64,000 nucleotides of DNA from Ga0077555 sp033764055 (GCA_033764055.1 JANRJI010000055.1:1-64000), one strand, 5' to 3'. Counted from the first letter of the stretch, positions 25,564 to 34,846 are shown. The notes: generated by a model from the letters alone, not told the origin. Made by a program: numbers and translations.

Positions 25564-26043
25564 CTACTTCCATTCGATCTTGAGGATCTCGTAGCTGCGC
25601 GAGCCTTTGGGCGTCGTCACCTCGGCCGTCTCACCCTTTGACTTGCCGATCAGCGCCCGGGCAATCGGGCTCGAGATCGAGATCAGCCCCTCACGAACAT
25701 TGGCCTCGAGGTCGCCGACGATCTTGTACTTGACCTTCTCCCCCGTGTCCTCGTCCTCGAGGTGCACGACCGCGCCGAATTTGACGGTGGTGCCGGAGAG
25801 CTTGGTCGTGTCGATCACGTCGGCACGCGAGAGCTTGTCCTCGAGGTCGGCGACCTTCGCCTCGTTCATTCCCTGTGCCTCTTTGGCGGAATGATACTCG
25901 GCATTCTCGGACAGGTCGCCGTGAGCTCGTGCTTCCGCGATGGCTTGGATGATGCGGGGGCGCTCCTCGGCTTTCAGCCGATGCAACTCGGCCTCCAGCT
26001 TCCGGAAGCCCTCTACAGTCATCGGCACCTTTTCCATCGCCAT
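25564..26043 (-). CDS. greA: Transcription elongation factor GreA
   Basis: A 159-residue protein with the GreA coiled coil (FRKLEAELHRLKAEERPRII) and the acidic tip motif DLSENAEYHSAKEAQ, then the C-terminal FKBP-like domain (KVKYKIVGDLEAN, ISISSPIARALIGKSKG). It rescues backtracked RNA polymerase by inserting the coiled coil into the secondary channel and stimulating transcript cleavage. Length and motifs match GreA; an alternative ATG lies two codons in. It stands alone on the minus strand. Confidence 0.97.
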   Translation of the reverse strand: MAMEKVPMTVEGFRKLEAELHRLKAEERPRIIQAIAEARAHGDLSENAEYHSAKEAQGMNEAKVADLEDKLSRADVIDTTKLSGTTVKFGAVVHLEDEDTGEKVKYKIVGDLEANVREGLISISSPIARALIGKSKGETAEVTTPKGSRSYEILKIEWK

Positions 26044-26628
26044 TGCTCAATTCTCCACGTCGGCGAACGGCCCATTTGGCTTCGCCTCACTCGTCATTTT
26101 CGCCCAGGACCGAAGAATTTACCAGCCCTTTGCCCACAGGGTCTCGGCACTACTGCCGACTCCACCGTCCAGGGCGGGGTCGTTGCAGGAGTTGGACAAG
26201 ATCGGGCTTCAAGTCGGCAAGCATGAGGCAACTTTCAAGTCTGTGGCCTCCTGCGAAGCGCTGAAATGAGCGGCGCGTGGGCCTGGCTCTTCGAAAGGGG
26301 GGCTCCGGTCGATGGTGCAGCCTGGCACTGGAGGACTGCGGACACCGCCTGTGCCTTCCAGACGCTCGAAGCTCCCATTGGTTGCAGGTGGAGCACGAAC
26401 ATTGCGAGCTCACCGAGCTCACCGAACGTCCCGGCGTCTTGTTGCCACCTCGCGACGCTGTCACGCGCCGATTGGAGCTTCCCGCACGCAGAGTGTTTCC
26501 AATCTTGGGCTTATCGTTCGTGGCCAGCCCCGAGCCGTGAGGCTGCGGCATCTGTGGACCGGGAAGGCCCCGCTTCTCGGCGCCGCCGTGCCTGACGTGC
26601 TCCGGCCGTGGAACGAAAACGACTTGGG
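26044..26628. other. Intergenic region (585 bp), no gene supported
   Basis: This region lies upstream of greA and downstream of the cupin gene, both on the minus strand. It should hold the greA promoter. Several open frames exist on both strands but none has family-like sequence or a ribosome-binding site. A 9-bp tandem GAGCTCACC repeat near 26409 is the only local structure noticed. Confidence 0.35.
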
Positions 26629-26961
26629 TCAATCCACGATGAACAGGCGTGCACCCTCGGGGCCAGTGCGCGAGCGGTGCGGCTCGGCGCCGTCGGCGAC
26701 CTGGTAGCTCTGGCCTGGGAGCAGCGTCACGCGGCGGCCGTCGGCGAGCTCGGTCTCGAGGCGGCCGTCCAACACCAACAGGATGTGGCCCTTCTCGCAC
26801 CAGTGGTCGGCCATGTAGTTCGCGGAATACTCGACCATGCGCACGCGAATCCCGCCGAACTCGCGGGTGCGCCAAGTGGCGAGCCCGGTCTCTCCCTTGT
26901 GCTCGGTCTTTGGCACGCCCGCCCAGTCCGTCGTGCCAAAAGGAATATCGCGCATCTGCAT
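26629..26961 (-). CDS. DHCW-type cupin-fold protein
   Basis: A 110-residue single cupin. The sequence starts MQMRDIPFGTTDWAGVPKTE, with the beta-barrel segments VRMVEYSANYMADHWCEKGH and ILLVLDGRLETELADGR. The motif here is D-H-W-C, a variant of the family name motif, and the following EKGH probably supplies a metal ligand. No enzymatic role is known to me. It is the last gene in the maf-yacG-cupin run, starting nine bases after the yacG stop. Confidence 0.75.
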   Translation of the reverse strand: MQMRDIPFGTTDWAGVPKTEHKGETGLATWRTREFGGIRVRMVEYSANYMADHWCEKGHILLVLDGRLETELADGRRVTLLPGQSYQVADGAEPHRSRTGPEGARLFIVD

Positions 26962-26970
26962 GGGGCTCTC

Positions 26971-27216
26971 CTAGCCGTCTCGGCCTGCCGGCGGCGCATC
27001 CGTATCCGGACTGTCGCGCATCCCGTCGCCGTCCTCGTCGTCGGCGCCGCCGCCTGGGATAACATAGTTGCCGCCCAGCCAGCGCGCGAGGTCGACATCG
27101 GCGCAGCGCTTGGAGCAGAACGGGCGGTAGCTCGCCACCCCCGGCCGGCTGCAGATCGGGCAGCGGCCATGGTCGTTGGCGGGTGTGAGGTTGTCGAGGG
27201 ACTTGGCGTCGGACAT
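26971..27216 (-). CDS. yacG: DNA gyrase inhibitor YacG (zinc-binding)
   Basis: An 81-residue protein with the YacG zinc finger Cys19-x2-Cys22-x11-Cys34-x3-Cys38 (CPIC, FCSKRC) and the next motif DVDLARWLGGNYVIPG. YacG binds GyrB and inhibits gyrase. The C-terminal tail is acidic (DDEDGDGMRDSPDTDAP). The gene follows maf by 12 bases, an order typical of alphaproteobacteria. Confidence 0.93.
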   Translation of the reverse strand: MSDAKSLDNLTPANDHGRCPICSRPGVASYRPFCSKRCADVDLARWLGGNYVIPGGGADDEDGDGMRDSPDTDAPPAGRDG

Positions 27217-27228
27217 GCGGCTGCTCGG

Positions 27229-27975
27229 CTATTCAGGCTCGGCCTCGCCGGCCTTGAGCCAGTTGAAGTGAATGGGAAAGCCCTCGCCCATGAGCATCGC
27301 TGACACCTCGGTCAGTGGCAGGCCGACAACATTGGTATAGGAGCCGGAGAGCTTCTGCACGAAGCAGCCGGCGATGCCCTGGATCGCGTAGGCGCCCGCC
27401 TTGCCGCGCCATTCTCGCGAGGCGAGGTAGCTCTCGATGTCCTCCTTGGACAGCCGGCGGAAGCGGACGCGGGTCTCGACGATCTTGAGGCGCACGCGGT
27501 CGTCCGGCGTGATCAGGCAGAGGCCGGTGAGCACGCGGTGCGAGCGGCCGGAGAGGCGCAACAGCATGGCCAGTGCCTCCTCGATGTTGTTCGGCTTGCC
27601 GAAGATCGAGCGGCCGTGGCTGACGACGGTGTCGGCGGCGAGGATGTAGGACTCAGCCAGCTCCTTGTCGTTGGCGATGAGATCGCGTGCGGCCTCGGCC
27701 TTGGCGCGGGCGAGGCGGGTGACGTAGCTCCTCGGCATCTCGGCGCGCTTCGGTGTCTCGTCGAGAGAGGCGGGGCGTAGCGCGTCGGGCTCGATGCCGA
27801 CCTGGGACAGCAGCATCAGTCGGCGGGGGCTGGCGCTGGCGAGCACGAGGCGGGGCCTCAGCTCCGCGCGCCGGCCGACGGGCTTGGTGCGCGCCCGCGT
27901 CTGGCGCAGCGTCTCACGCGCCGGCGTGATCGAGCGGCCGAGCACGCCAAAAACTCCGGTCTTCGCTGTGCTCAT
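27229..27975 (-). CDS. maf: Maf-like nucleoside triphosphate pyrophosphatase
   Basis: A 248-residue protein from the ATG at 27975. The core is a Maf/HAM1-fold house-cleaning pyrophosphatase: LVLASASPRRLMLLSQVGI, the catalytic ILAADTVVSHGRSIFGKP, and GKAGAYAIQGIAGCFVQKLSG. It hydrolyses non-canonical or methylated NTPs to NMPs. It has an N-terminal extension of about 45 basic residues before LVLASASPRR, longer than most Maf proteins, so a later start is conceivable. It begins the maf-yacG-cupin operon. Confidence 0.88.
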   Translation of the reverse strand: MSTAKTGVFGVLGRSITPARETLRQTRARTKPVGRRAELRPRLVLASASPRRLMLLSQVGIEPDALRPASLDETPKRAEMPRSYVTRLARAKAEAARDLIANDKELAESYILAADTVVSHGRSIFGKPNNIEEALAMLLRLSGRSHRVLTGLCLITPDDRVRLKIVETRVRFRRLSKEDIESYLASREWRGKAGAYAIQGIAGCFVQKLSGSYTNVVGLPLTEVSAMLMGEGFPIHFNWLKAGEAEPE

Positions 27976-28194
27976 CGTGTGTTCCGCGCGTGGGTCATGG
28001 CGGGCGCCCGAGGGCCGCATGGGCGAGGCGAGTCGGCCGCCCGGTCTGGCGGACCATGCCAAGCCAGACGCCCTGGGGGCAAGGGGGAATGTGGGGGCTC
28101 GCTGTGGCGCGTTGAAGGCACCGGCTCGGACGGGTCACGCACCGAGGGCAGCGGCGGAGGCGAGAGTCGCCGAAGCGACCATGCTCGCCCGCGA

Positions 28195-28226
28195 GATGTT
28201 CGCCGGAGAGGATGTTCGCCGGAGAG
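28195..28226. repeat. 16-bp tandem duplication
   Basis: GATGTTCGCCGGAGAG occurs twice head to tail in the 322-bp gap between maf and the RTX gene. The rest of that gap shows no coding frame that looks real; the RTX terminator lies at its right end. Confidence 0.7.
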
Positions 28227-28257
28227 ATGGCCGCTCGGGAGGCGAGCGTCGGGCAAA

Positions 28258-28291
28258 CCCCGGGGGGCGGCTCGGACGACGCCCCCCGGGG
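28258..28291 (-). terminator. Terminator of the RTX gene
   Basis: A perfect 12-bp GC stem (CCCCGGGGGGCG with CGCCCCCCGGGG) and a 10-base loop stand seven bases beyond the stop of the large minus-strand gene. On the minus strand the stem is followed by TTTG, a short T-run only. Confidence 0.65.
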
Positions 28292-28297
28292 CGGCGC

Positions 28298-31200
28298 TCA
28301 GAGCGCGAAGCCGGATGACGTCAGCAGGGTGTTGCGGCCGATCAGGAGGATCGCCATCTCCGCCGCTGCCGTGGCATTGGTGTTCATCTCCAAAAACAGG
28401 TTCGAGCCGACGATCGTCTGGCGGATCTCACCTGCCGAGAACGAGCCGTTCGTGTCGATCACGAACGCCTGATCGTTCGCCACTGTAGCGTTTGCGTCGA
28501 TGTCGGTGAGCCAGATGCGGTCGCCGGTCGCGAAGTCGAGGATACGATCGACGGCGGAACCGGCGGAGTCGGCGAGGCTATTGTAGATGAAGTTGTCGTT
28601 GCCGACGCCGCTCGTCAAGTAGTCGATGCCGAGCCCTCCGGTCAGGCTGTCGTTGCCGGTCCCGCCATCGAGCCGATTGCTGCCGGCGTTGCCGACCAGA
28701 GCGTTGCCCAGTCCGTTGCCGGTGCCATTGATGTTGGCGGTGCCCAGCAATTGCAGGTTCTCGACCTCGTTGCCGAGTGTGTAGGTGATGGTCGAGCGCA
28801 CAGTGTCGATGCCGTTGCCCGCTGCTTCGCCGACGAGATCGCTCGCATTATCGACGACGTAGGTATCGTTGCCGCCGTGGCCGAACATGCGGTCGTTCCC
28901 GCCACGACCGTCCAGCACGTTGGCGCCACCGTTGCCGATCAGCGTATTGGCGAGGTCGTTGCCGGCGCCGTTGATGCTGGCGCTGCCGTCGAGGATCAGG
29001 ATCTCGGTATTGGCGAACAGGGCCTTGGACACCGTCGCGTGCACCGTGTCCGTGCCCTGGCCCGACTGCTCGGTCACCAGATCGCCGGCGTTGTCGAGGT
29101 AGTAGGTGTCGTTGCCTCCGCCGCCGGTCATCGTGTCGATGCCCGCACGGCCATCCAGCACGTTGGCACCGCCGTTGCCGATCAGCGTATTGGCGAGCTC
29201 GTTCCCGGCGCCGTTGATGCCGGCACTGCCGGAAAGAATCAGGATCTCGGTATTGGCGAACAAGGCTTTCGATATCGTCGTGTGGACCGTATCGGTGCCC
29301 CGGCCGAGGATCTCGGTCACCAGGTCGCCGGCATTGTCGACATAATAGATGTCGTTGCCGTAGCCGCCGACCAGCGTGTCGATCCCGAGGCCGCCGATCA
29401 ATGTATCGTTGCCGCCATTCGCCTGGAAGGCGCCGGCGCCCACCGAGACCTGGAGCTCGTAGATTGCGCCGTTGGGAATGGCCACCGCACCAGGGTAAGC
29501 ACCCACTTCAATATAGAAGGTTCCGGCTGTGAGCGTCGTGTAGGTCAGGAACGAGTCGAGGCCGCTGGTGCTGCCGCCTGCGCCTTCGGTGGTTCCGCTG
29601 TCGTCGTCGGACACGATCAGGTTGCCCTGCCCATCGAGAAGCCTGACATAGGAATCGAAGCTGGTGGCACCGCTTCCCGCATAGTCGATGTCCAGAGTGA
29701 GCTCGATGCCGGGCGCTGTCGTCACCAGCCGGTAGAAATCCACTGCCCCGTTGGCCGTGGCAGTGATCGACACGTGGGGGTTCGTCGTGGCGTTGGCGAT
29801 ATCCGGATCCGCAGCGAGGCTGAAGAGGCTCGAGATGTCGACGGCCTGGGCGGTCGAGTTGTTGCCCGTGGCTGCCGTCTTCGTGAACGTGCCGGAGCCG
29901 AGCCCGAGGCCGGAGTCCGGGCTGTCCCCGTAGATGATGTCGTTGCCGTCCCCGCCATTCATCGAGTCCGCGCCGCCGCGGGCCTCGATGCGATCGGCAC
30001 CGCCCAGTCCCGCGAGGACGTTGTTGCCGGCACTCCCGTAGATCGTGTCGTTGGCGCTGCCGCCGACGACGTTCTCGATGTTGAAAAGATCATCGACGCC
30101 GGTCTGCGTGCTCGACGCCTGGTCCAGGGGGGCGCCCAGGTCGATACGCATCGAGACCGTCGCGCTCGAGTAATAGATCGTATCGCTTCCGGCTCCGCCG
30201 TCGTAGATGTCGTTGCCGCCCCCCGTGCCGCCGACGATCTGGTCGTTGCCGCCCCCGGCAAGAACGATATCGTCGCTGTCGGTGCCCCGCAGCCAGTCGG
30301 CCGCGCTGCTGCCTTGCACGGTGAGACCACCCGTGAGGCTGATCTGCCGGCCGTCGCCGAGGGTCATGCTCTCGACGATGTTGGCGCCGCCATCGAAGAA
30401 GTCCTCGATGGTGATGACGTCGATGTCCTCGACGAAGATGTCGAGGTCGTTACGGTCCGTCTGGTTCGGCCGCAGATCGTAGTCGACGAGGTCGGCGGCG
30501 AGCACCACGCGATCCGCGGCGCCGCCCGTCTCGATGATGACATCGCTGCCGAAGCCCGCGCTGAAATTGTAAACGTCGTTGTCTGCGCCACCACGCAGCT
30601 CGTCGTCGTCGGAACGGTTGGCCACCGTGACCGATGTGGACGCGGTCGTGCTCGCCGGGTTGCTCATCACGACGCGCGCCGTGATCGTGTCGGACGCCGT
30701 GGTGCTCAGGCCGGGAACCGTGGCGGTGAACTTGAGACCGTCGGAAGTCGCCTCCAGCTGCGACGGCAATAGGGTGGCGCGGACGGTGCCATTGACGAGA
30801 ATCTCGACCCGGGCAATGGAGCTCGCGATTTCGGTGCCGATGAGGCCGGCCGTGAGCTGTCCGGGTGACAACGCGATCTCGGCGCCGCCGGTGTTGTCCA
30901 GCTGGTTGAGCTGGGCCAAGCTGGCGCCCGTACCAAGGCCGATCGCCCTGATCTCGGCATCGATGCCGGTCTCGTCGATGAGCGTCTGGACCTCGTCGAG
31001 GAAGCTGCCGCCCGTGTTGTTCTCGCCATCGGAGACGAAGAACACGCGATTGATGCCGGCTCCCGCGCCCTGAAGGAACGTGACAGCCTGCTGAAGTGCC
31101 GCCTCGAAATTCGTATTGCCGCCCGCGCCCAAGGCTGCGAGGGCCGCCTCCACGCCTCCTGTGGCAGGGCCGGTGTAGACTGTGGAGGCGAAGCTGTCGA

Positions 31201-32464
31201 AGGCGATCAAGCCGACGTCGGAAGCCCCCGCACCGCTGTTCACGACGGATTGGTTGAGGCTGCGAAAGGCCAGGATGGCGCCGTCGATCAATTCGTTGGA
31301 CAGCCCGTTGCCGTTGAAATCGCCGATGGCCGCGTTGCCCCCGAAGAGGGAGGACATCGAGCCCGATCGGTCGAAAACATAGGCGATGTTGTAGTTCTGA
31401 GCGGTGCCGCCGGTCAGCCTCACCACGCCAGCGACCCTCGCTGAGGCGTCGTCTGTTGCCTGTGGTGTCTCGAGGCTGATCGCGAGCGTCTCGCCTGTTA
31501 CGGGCACGGTCACCGATGCCGAGTTGGTGACGTGCGGGCCGACCGTCCCGCCGTCGAGCGTGTCGGCCCCGGCGCCGCCGAGGAGGGTATCGTCATTCGC
31601 ACCGCCGGCCAGGGAATCGGCCCCATCGAAACCCTCGACAGCGTCCCTCTCACTTGCACCCAGGATGACGTCGCCATCGGCGGAGCCCAATGCGTAGAGA
31701 ATGGAACCGCCCGTAGGTATCCGCGACAGCTCGACATTCTCTGGTGTGAAATCAAGAACGATCCACGAGTCGGGGGTCATCTGATTGGAAAAAGTCGAGA
31801 CGCTGATGCGCTCTACTGCTTCGATATACTCGTCGACGTCGTGGGCGTACCAGGGGGGTAGCGAGATGATATCGTCGAACGCATCATCGTAGTTTATCAA
31901 ATGGTCGGTCGCGGAGGTGGCTGTCGTGGCAATCTCGAAAACGATATCATTCTCGAAGCCGATGTTCAAGATATTCTGTTGGTTCGTCAAAAGAGGGGAG
32001 GCAAAACCGATGAATTTGGAGCTAGAGAAGAATCCGCCAAAATCCGTAGCGGCGACATTGGCCAGCTGATTGGCTGCTGCGGCACCCAGGCTATGTCCGG
32101 TGAAGCTGAACGTAGAGCCCGACGGAGCAAACGTGCGCAATGCCTCCAGAAGTGGTCGGAAGGCGTTGACATAATTGTTGGCTATCAGATCAGGGTAATT
32201 GAGATAATCTCCGAAATTATCCGTGCCTCGAAATGAGACTATGAAATTATTCCCTTCCCGGAGGACGATGGCTTCTGCGGACGACCAGAGAATGTTGCCT
32301 TTGAAGTAATTTCCGTTTTGATAAAGTGGATCCAACCCCAGCGTTCCTGGGCTGACGACAGACCACCCTACCGGCACCGGTTGTCCCAAATAGGCGGCCC
32401 TTGCCGCCTGCGCGAGGATTGGCAGATCGGCGAGAGCTACGCTGTACCCGCTTACGAAAGACAT
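28298..32464 (-). CDS. Large secreted RTX protein with lipase, vWA and PPC domains
   Basis: A 1388-residue protein from the ATG at 32464. Domains in order: a lipase class 3 domain (about 1-210) with FRGTDNFGDYL and nucleophile Ser125 in FTGHSLGAAAANQ; a first short RTX block (about 255-300, DSLAGGANDDTLLGGAGADT); a vWA domain (about 345-530) with the metal site DRSGSMSS at 365; RTX-like segments; a PPC-type beta domain (about 875-1000, ending in SDDDSGTTEG); and a long RTX array to about 1290. No N-terminal signal peptide is seen, and the C-terminus has the hydrophobic/acidic tail of type I secretion substrates. Calcium-dependent folding outside the cell is expected. No TolC/HlyBD genes are nearby. 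Activity (lipase or adhesion) is inferred. Confidence 0.85.
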   Translation of the reverse strand: MSFVSGYSVALADLPILAQAARAAYLGQPVPVGWSVVSPGTLGLDPLYQNGNYFKGNILWSSAEAIVLREGNNFIVSFRGTDNFGDYLNYPDLIANNYVNAFRPLLEALRTFAPSGSTFSFTGHSLGAAAANQLANVAATDFGGFFSSSKFIGFASPLLTNQQNILNIGFENDIVFEIATTATSATDHLINYDDAFDDIISLPPWYAHDVDEYIEAVERISVSTFSNQMTPDSWIVLDFTPENVELSRIPTGGSILYALGSADGDVILGASERDAVEGFDGADSLAGGANDDTLLGGAGADTLDGGTVGPHVTNSASVTVPVTGETLAISLETPQATDDASARVAGVVRLTGGTAQNYNIAYVFDRSGSMSSLFGGNAAIGDFNGNGLSNELIDGAILAFRSLNQSVVNSGAGASDVGLIAFDSFASTVYTGPATGGVEAALAALGAGGNTNFEAALQQAVTFLQGAGAGINRVFFVSDGENNTGGSFLDEVQTLIDETGIDAEIRAIGLGTGASLAQLNQLDNTGGAEIALSPGQLTAGLIGTEIASSIARVEILVNGTVRATLLPSQLEATSDGLKFTATVPGLSTTASDTITARVVMSNPASTTASTSVTVANRSDDDELRGGADNDVYNFSAGFGSDVIIETGGAADRVVLAADLVDYDLRPNQTDRNDLDIFVEDIDVITIEDFFDGGANIVESMTLGDGRQISLTGGLTVQGSSAADWLRGTDSDDIVLAGGGNDQIVGGTGGGNDIYDGGAGSDTIYYSSATVSMRIDLGAPLDQASSTQTGVDDLFNIENVVGGSANDTIYGSAGNNVLAGLGGADRIEARGGADSMNGGDGNDIIYGDSPDSGLGLGSGTFTKTAATGNNSTAQAVDISSLFSLAADPDIANATTNPHVSITATANGAVDFYRLVTTAPGIELTLDIDYAGSGATSFDSYVRLLDGQGNLIVSDDDSGTTEGAGGSTSGLDSFLTYTTLTAGTFYIEVGAYPGAVAIPNGAIYELQVSVGAGAFQANGGNDTLIGGLGIDTLVGGYGNDIYYVDNAGDLVTEILGRGTDTVHTTISKALFANTEILILSGSAGINGAGNELANTLIGNGGANVLDGRAGIDTMTGGGGNDTYYLDNAGDLVTEQSGQGTDTVHATVSKALFANTEILILDGSASINGAGNDLANTLIGNGGANVLDGRGGNDRMFGHGGNDTYVVDNASDLVGEAAGNGIDTVRSTITYTLGNEVENLQLLGTANINGTGNGLGNALVGNAGSNRLDGGTGNDSLTGGLGIDYLTSGVGNDNFIYNSLADSAGSAVDRILDFATGDRIWLTDIDANATVANDQAFVIDTNGSFSAGEIRQTIVGSNLFLEMNTNATAAAEMAILLIGRNTLLTSSGFAL
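28858..29345 (-). repeat. 81-residue (243-bp) tandem repeats within the RTX gene
   Basis: Two near-identical 243-bp units and a more diverged third encode GGxGNDTYYLDNAGDLVTE, then DTVHATVSKALFANTEILIL, then LANTLIGNGGANVLDGR. High nucleotide identity between the first two units points to recent duplication. Confidence 0.75.
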
Positions 32465-32649
32465 GCTGCCCCACTGCAATTACGGTCGTTGACTAAACTA
32501 CTTTCCCGTCTGATACGATTACGGCTGAAGAAACGCGATCGGAACGCAATTCTCACGCTTGCGACTCTATGGCACACATCACTGCGTCTGTATTGAGCCT
32601 CAAGGGAAGCGAACCCGGCCATGCTGCTTGATGGGCCGGGCCTCGAGTG

Positions 32650-32994
32650 TCAGGTCGGCATGTCAATACGCACCGCAATGGCCGCGCTCGCGATCACCGC
32701 AGGGTCGTTGTTCTCGGGGCCGGCAACATCGAGGCCGCCCTTCACCGCCTTCACCGTCACGTTGCCGACGGGCAGCGATGCCTTCACCTTCTCGAGGTCC
32801 ACCTTCTCAGGCTTCTGCACACCAATTGTGACATCGACGTCGAGCTTCGACTTGTCGATCTTGAGGGAGCGGATGAAGGCGAGCGACGAATGGTGGAGTG
32901 CGTCCTGCACGGCCCGCATCGCAGCCTTGGTGTAGTCCGAGCCATGCAGGTCGTTGCCGCTGCCGAGCTCGAGGATGACGCGTGTCTTGGGCAT
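32650..32994 (-). CDS. Lin0512 family protein, copy 2
   Basis: A 114-residue protein: MPKTRVILELGSGNDLHGSD, then TKAAMRAVQDALHHSSLAFI and VTIGVQKPEKVDLEKVKASL. The pattern E-x-G-x-G-x-D-x-x-G-x-D-x-T-K-A-A is that of the Lin0512 family, whose function is not established. AAGGAG stands before the ATG, 11 bases after the stop of the other copy. The two copies differ at most positions, so they are probably unlike subunits of one complex. Confidence 0.85.
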   Translation of the reverse strand: MPKTRVILELGSGNDLHGSDYTKAAMRAVQDALHHSSLAFIRSLKIDKSKLDVDVTIGVQKPEKVDLEKVKASLPVGNVTVKAVKGGLDVAGPENNDPAVIASAAIAVRIDMPT

Positions 32995-33005
32995 GGGGCA
33001 CTCCT

Positions 33006-33347
33006 TCAGGCGATGTCGAGGCTGACGATGGCGCAGCAGTTGGCGATGAGGGTCGCATCGGTGCCCGCATCGTTGCGGATCTCGAGACCACCCTCGACCA
33101 CCGTCACCGTGCCCTTCCCGTAGGGCAGGACCTTCAGCACCTCGGCCTTGTCGACGGTCTCCGGACGCGGCACGCCGATATGCACATCGACCTGCATGGC
33201 CTCGAGCGGCTGGCCGAGCGCGGTCGCGATCGAGAGCGAATTGTGCCAGAGCGCGTCGCGCAGCGCGCGGCACGCGGCCTTGGTCGGATCGGAGCCGCGG
33301 ATATCGGTGCCCATGCCGATCTCGAGCACCATGCGTTTCTTTGACAT
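33006..33347 (-). CDS. Lin0512 family protein, copy 1
   Basis: A 113-residue protein: MSKKRMVLEIGMGTDIRGSD, TKAACRALRDALWHNSLSIA, VHIGVPRPETVDKAEVLKVL, then VEGGLEIRNDAGTDATLIAN. It has the full Lin0512 pattern and is the first gene of the pair. Whether it has catalytic activity is unknown. The 188-base gap upstream is divergent to the LysE gene and is the likely promoter. Confidence 0.85.
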   Translation of the reverse strand: MSKKRMVLEIGMGTDIRGSDPTKAACRALRDALWHNSLSIATALGQPLEAMQVDVHIGVPRPETVDKAEVLKVLPYGKGTVTVVEGGLEIRNDAGTDATLIANCCAIVSLDIA

Positions 33348-33535
33348 CGGTTGTTCCGGGAGGAGAGTTGGAGGAGACTGTCGCGAGAGTGCAGGTTACA
33401 GGGATCGGGGCCGGATGGAATAGCCTGCGATGCGGCGACCCATCGGCTCGCCGCATCGGCCCGTTCGTGTCGGAGCCTGGCTTCACCGATCTCCATCTGG
33501 CGCACGTGCGTCGTCCCTCAGCCGGTAGCTCCGCC

Positions 33536-34180
33536 ATGAGTTTCACAATTCTCGCTGCCTACGTCGCCACGTGCGTGCTGCTGGCCGTGACGCCGGGGCC
33601 CAACATGGCACTGATCATCTCGGCGACCCTCAGCGGCGGCCTCGGTGCCGGCATTGCCACGTTGACCGGATGTCTGACCGGGCTCGCCATCCTGGTCACC
33701 ATTGCCGCCGTCGGCATGACGTCGGTCATGGTTCTGATGGCCGAGTGGTTCGATCTCGTGCGCTGGATCGGTGCGATCTATCTCGTCGTGCTCGGGGCGC
33801 GTCAGCTTCTGGGGTGGTGGCGCTTGCGGCGGAGCATCGCGACGGCCAGTGCGATGCCGGTGCAGCCGGCGCGCCAGGCATCGGCACGTTCCCGCTATCT
33901 GCAGGGCGTTGCCGTATCCGTGTCCAATCCCAAAGTCCTGTTGTTCCTCGGCGCATTCTTTCCTCAGTTTGTCAGCCCCGATGCACCGCCGGGGCCCCAG
34001 CTCGCGCTGCTGGCCGGCCTCTTTGTCGTCGTGCTGACGGCGGTCGATCTCAGCTACACCGTGGCCATCGCCAAGGCGCGGTCGACCGTCGACATGACCA
34101 GGCTGAGGATGCTCGACATGTTGTCTGGGGTGCTGCTGGTCGCTGGCGGGCTGGTGCTGGCGGCGGCACGGCGGCCGTAA
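33536..34180 (+). CDS. LysE family amino acid exporter
   Basis: A 214-residue inner-membrane protein with five to six hydrophobic helices. The LysE/RhtB signature is present: LLAVTPGPNMALIISATLSG at about 16-35 and GVAVSVSNPKVLLFLGAFFP at about 121-140. It exports amino acids or their analogues. No obvious ribosome-binding site precedes the ATG at 33536, but the next helix begins immediately, so this start fits the family. No LysR partner is adjacent. Confidence 0.9.
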   Translation: MSFTILAAYVATCVLLAVTPGPNMALIISATLSGGLGAGIATLTGCLTGLAILVTIAAVGMTSVMVLMAEWFDLVRWIGAIYLVVLGARQLLGWWRLRRSIATASAMPVQPARQASARSRYLQGVAVSVSNPKVLLFLGAFFPQFVSPDAPPGPQLALLAGLFVVVLTAVDLSYTVAIAKARSTVDMTRLRMLDMLSGVLLVAGGLVLAAARRP

Positions 34181-34246
34181 CGTGCTCGACATCGGCGCAC
34201 GGATGGCGTTGCAGGTCGGCACTGACGCTTGCTAGTGTCCCGCCCC

Positions 34247-34756
34247 ATGAAACGCATCGGCTTCTATTCTGGGTCGTTCGACCCGGTCACCAACGGCCAT
34301 ACCGACGTGCTCCGCCGCTCGGCGGCGCTCGTCGATCGCCTCGTCATCGGCATCGGCATCCATCCGGGCAAGACGCCGCTCTTCTCGACCGAGGAGAAGA
34401 CGGCGCTGCTTCAGTCGGAGATGGCGCCCGTGACCGCCCGCTACGGCACCGAGATCCTGGTGATCACCTTCGGTGGCCTGACCGTCGACGCCGCACGAGA
34501 AGCGGGCGCCACCATGATTTTCCGGGGGCTGCGCGATGGCACCGATCTCGACTACGAGATGCAGATGTCCGGGATGAACGGCGCCATGGCCCCCGATATC
34601 GACACCGTCTTCCTGCCGGCCAGCCCGGACGTGCGCCACATCACGGCGACGCTGGTCCGCCAGATCGCCATGATGGGGGGCGACGTCACGTCGTTCGTAT
34701 CGCCGGCCGTCGCTGCGGCGCTGAAAGCCAAGGCCGCTGCCCGCAAAAGCAGCTGA
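34247..34756 (+). CDS. coaD: Phosphopantetheine adenylyltransferase CoaD
   Basis: A 169-residue enzyme of coenzyme A synthesis: it adenylylates 4'-phosphopantetheine to dephospho-CoA. The nucleotidyltransferase signature SGSFDPVTNGH spans 8-18, with T-N-G-H at 15-18, and RGLRDGTDLDYEMQMSGMN and the C-terminal SSPDVRHITATLVR equivalent (ASPDVRHITATLVRQIA) are present. The ATG at 34247 matches the family N-terminus (MKRIGFYSG). Followed by two cyclophilin genes, an arrangement common in the Hyphomicrobiales. Confidence 0.97.
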   Translation: MKRIGFYSGSFDPVTNGHTDVLRRSAALVDRLVIGIGIHPGKTPLFSTEEKTALLQSEMAPVTARYGTEILVITFGGLTVDAAREAGATMIFRGLRDGTDLDYEMQMSGMNGAMAPDIDTVFLPASPDVRHITATLVRQIAMMGGDVTSFVSPAVAAALKAKAAARKSS

Positions 34757-34846
34757 TCCGGACTGCGGCGCCGCCCGAATGCCGCCACAAGGCCACGCCA
34801 ATTCGTCCGCGCCTCGCACTCAATCGCTCATCCAAGGAGCTGCCCC

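Noticed and set aside
26044..26628. Possible gene between greA and the cupin
   Set aside because: Open frames on both strands lack ribosome-binding sites and recognisable families.
28858..29345. CRISPR-like array
   Set aside because: The repeats are in-frame coding units of 243 bp without variable spacers.
28751..30772. A 673-residue plus-strand protein
   Set aside because: It is antisense to the RTX repeats, with no ribosome-binding site and a composition imposed by the repeats.
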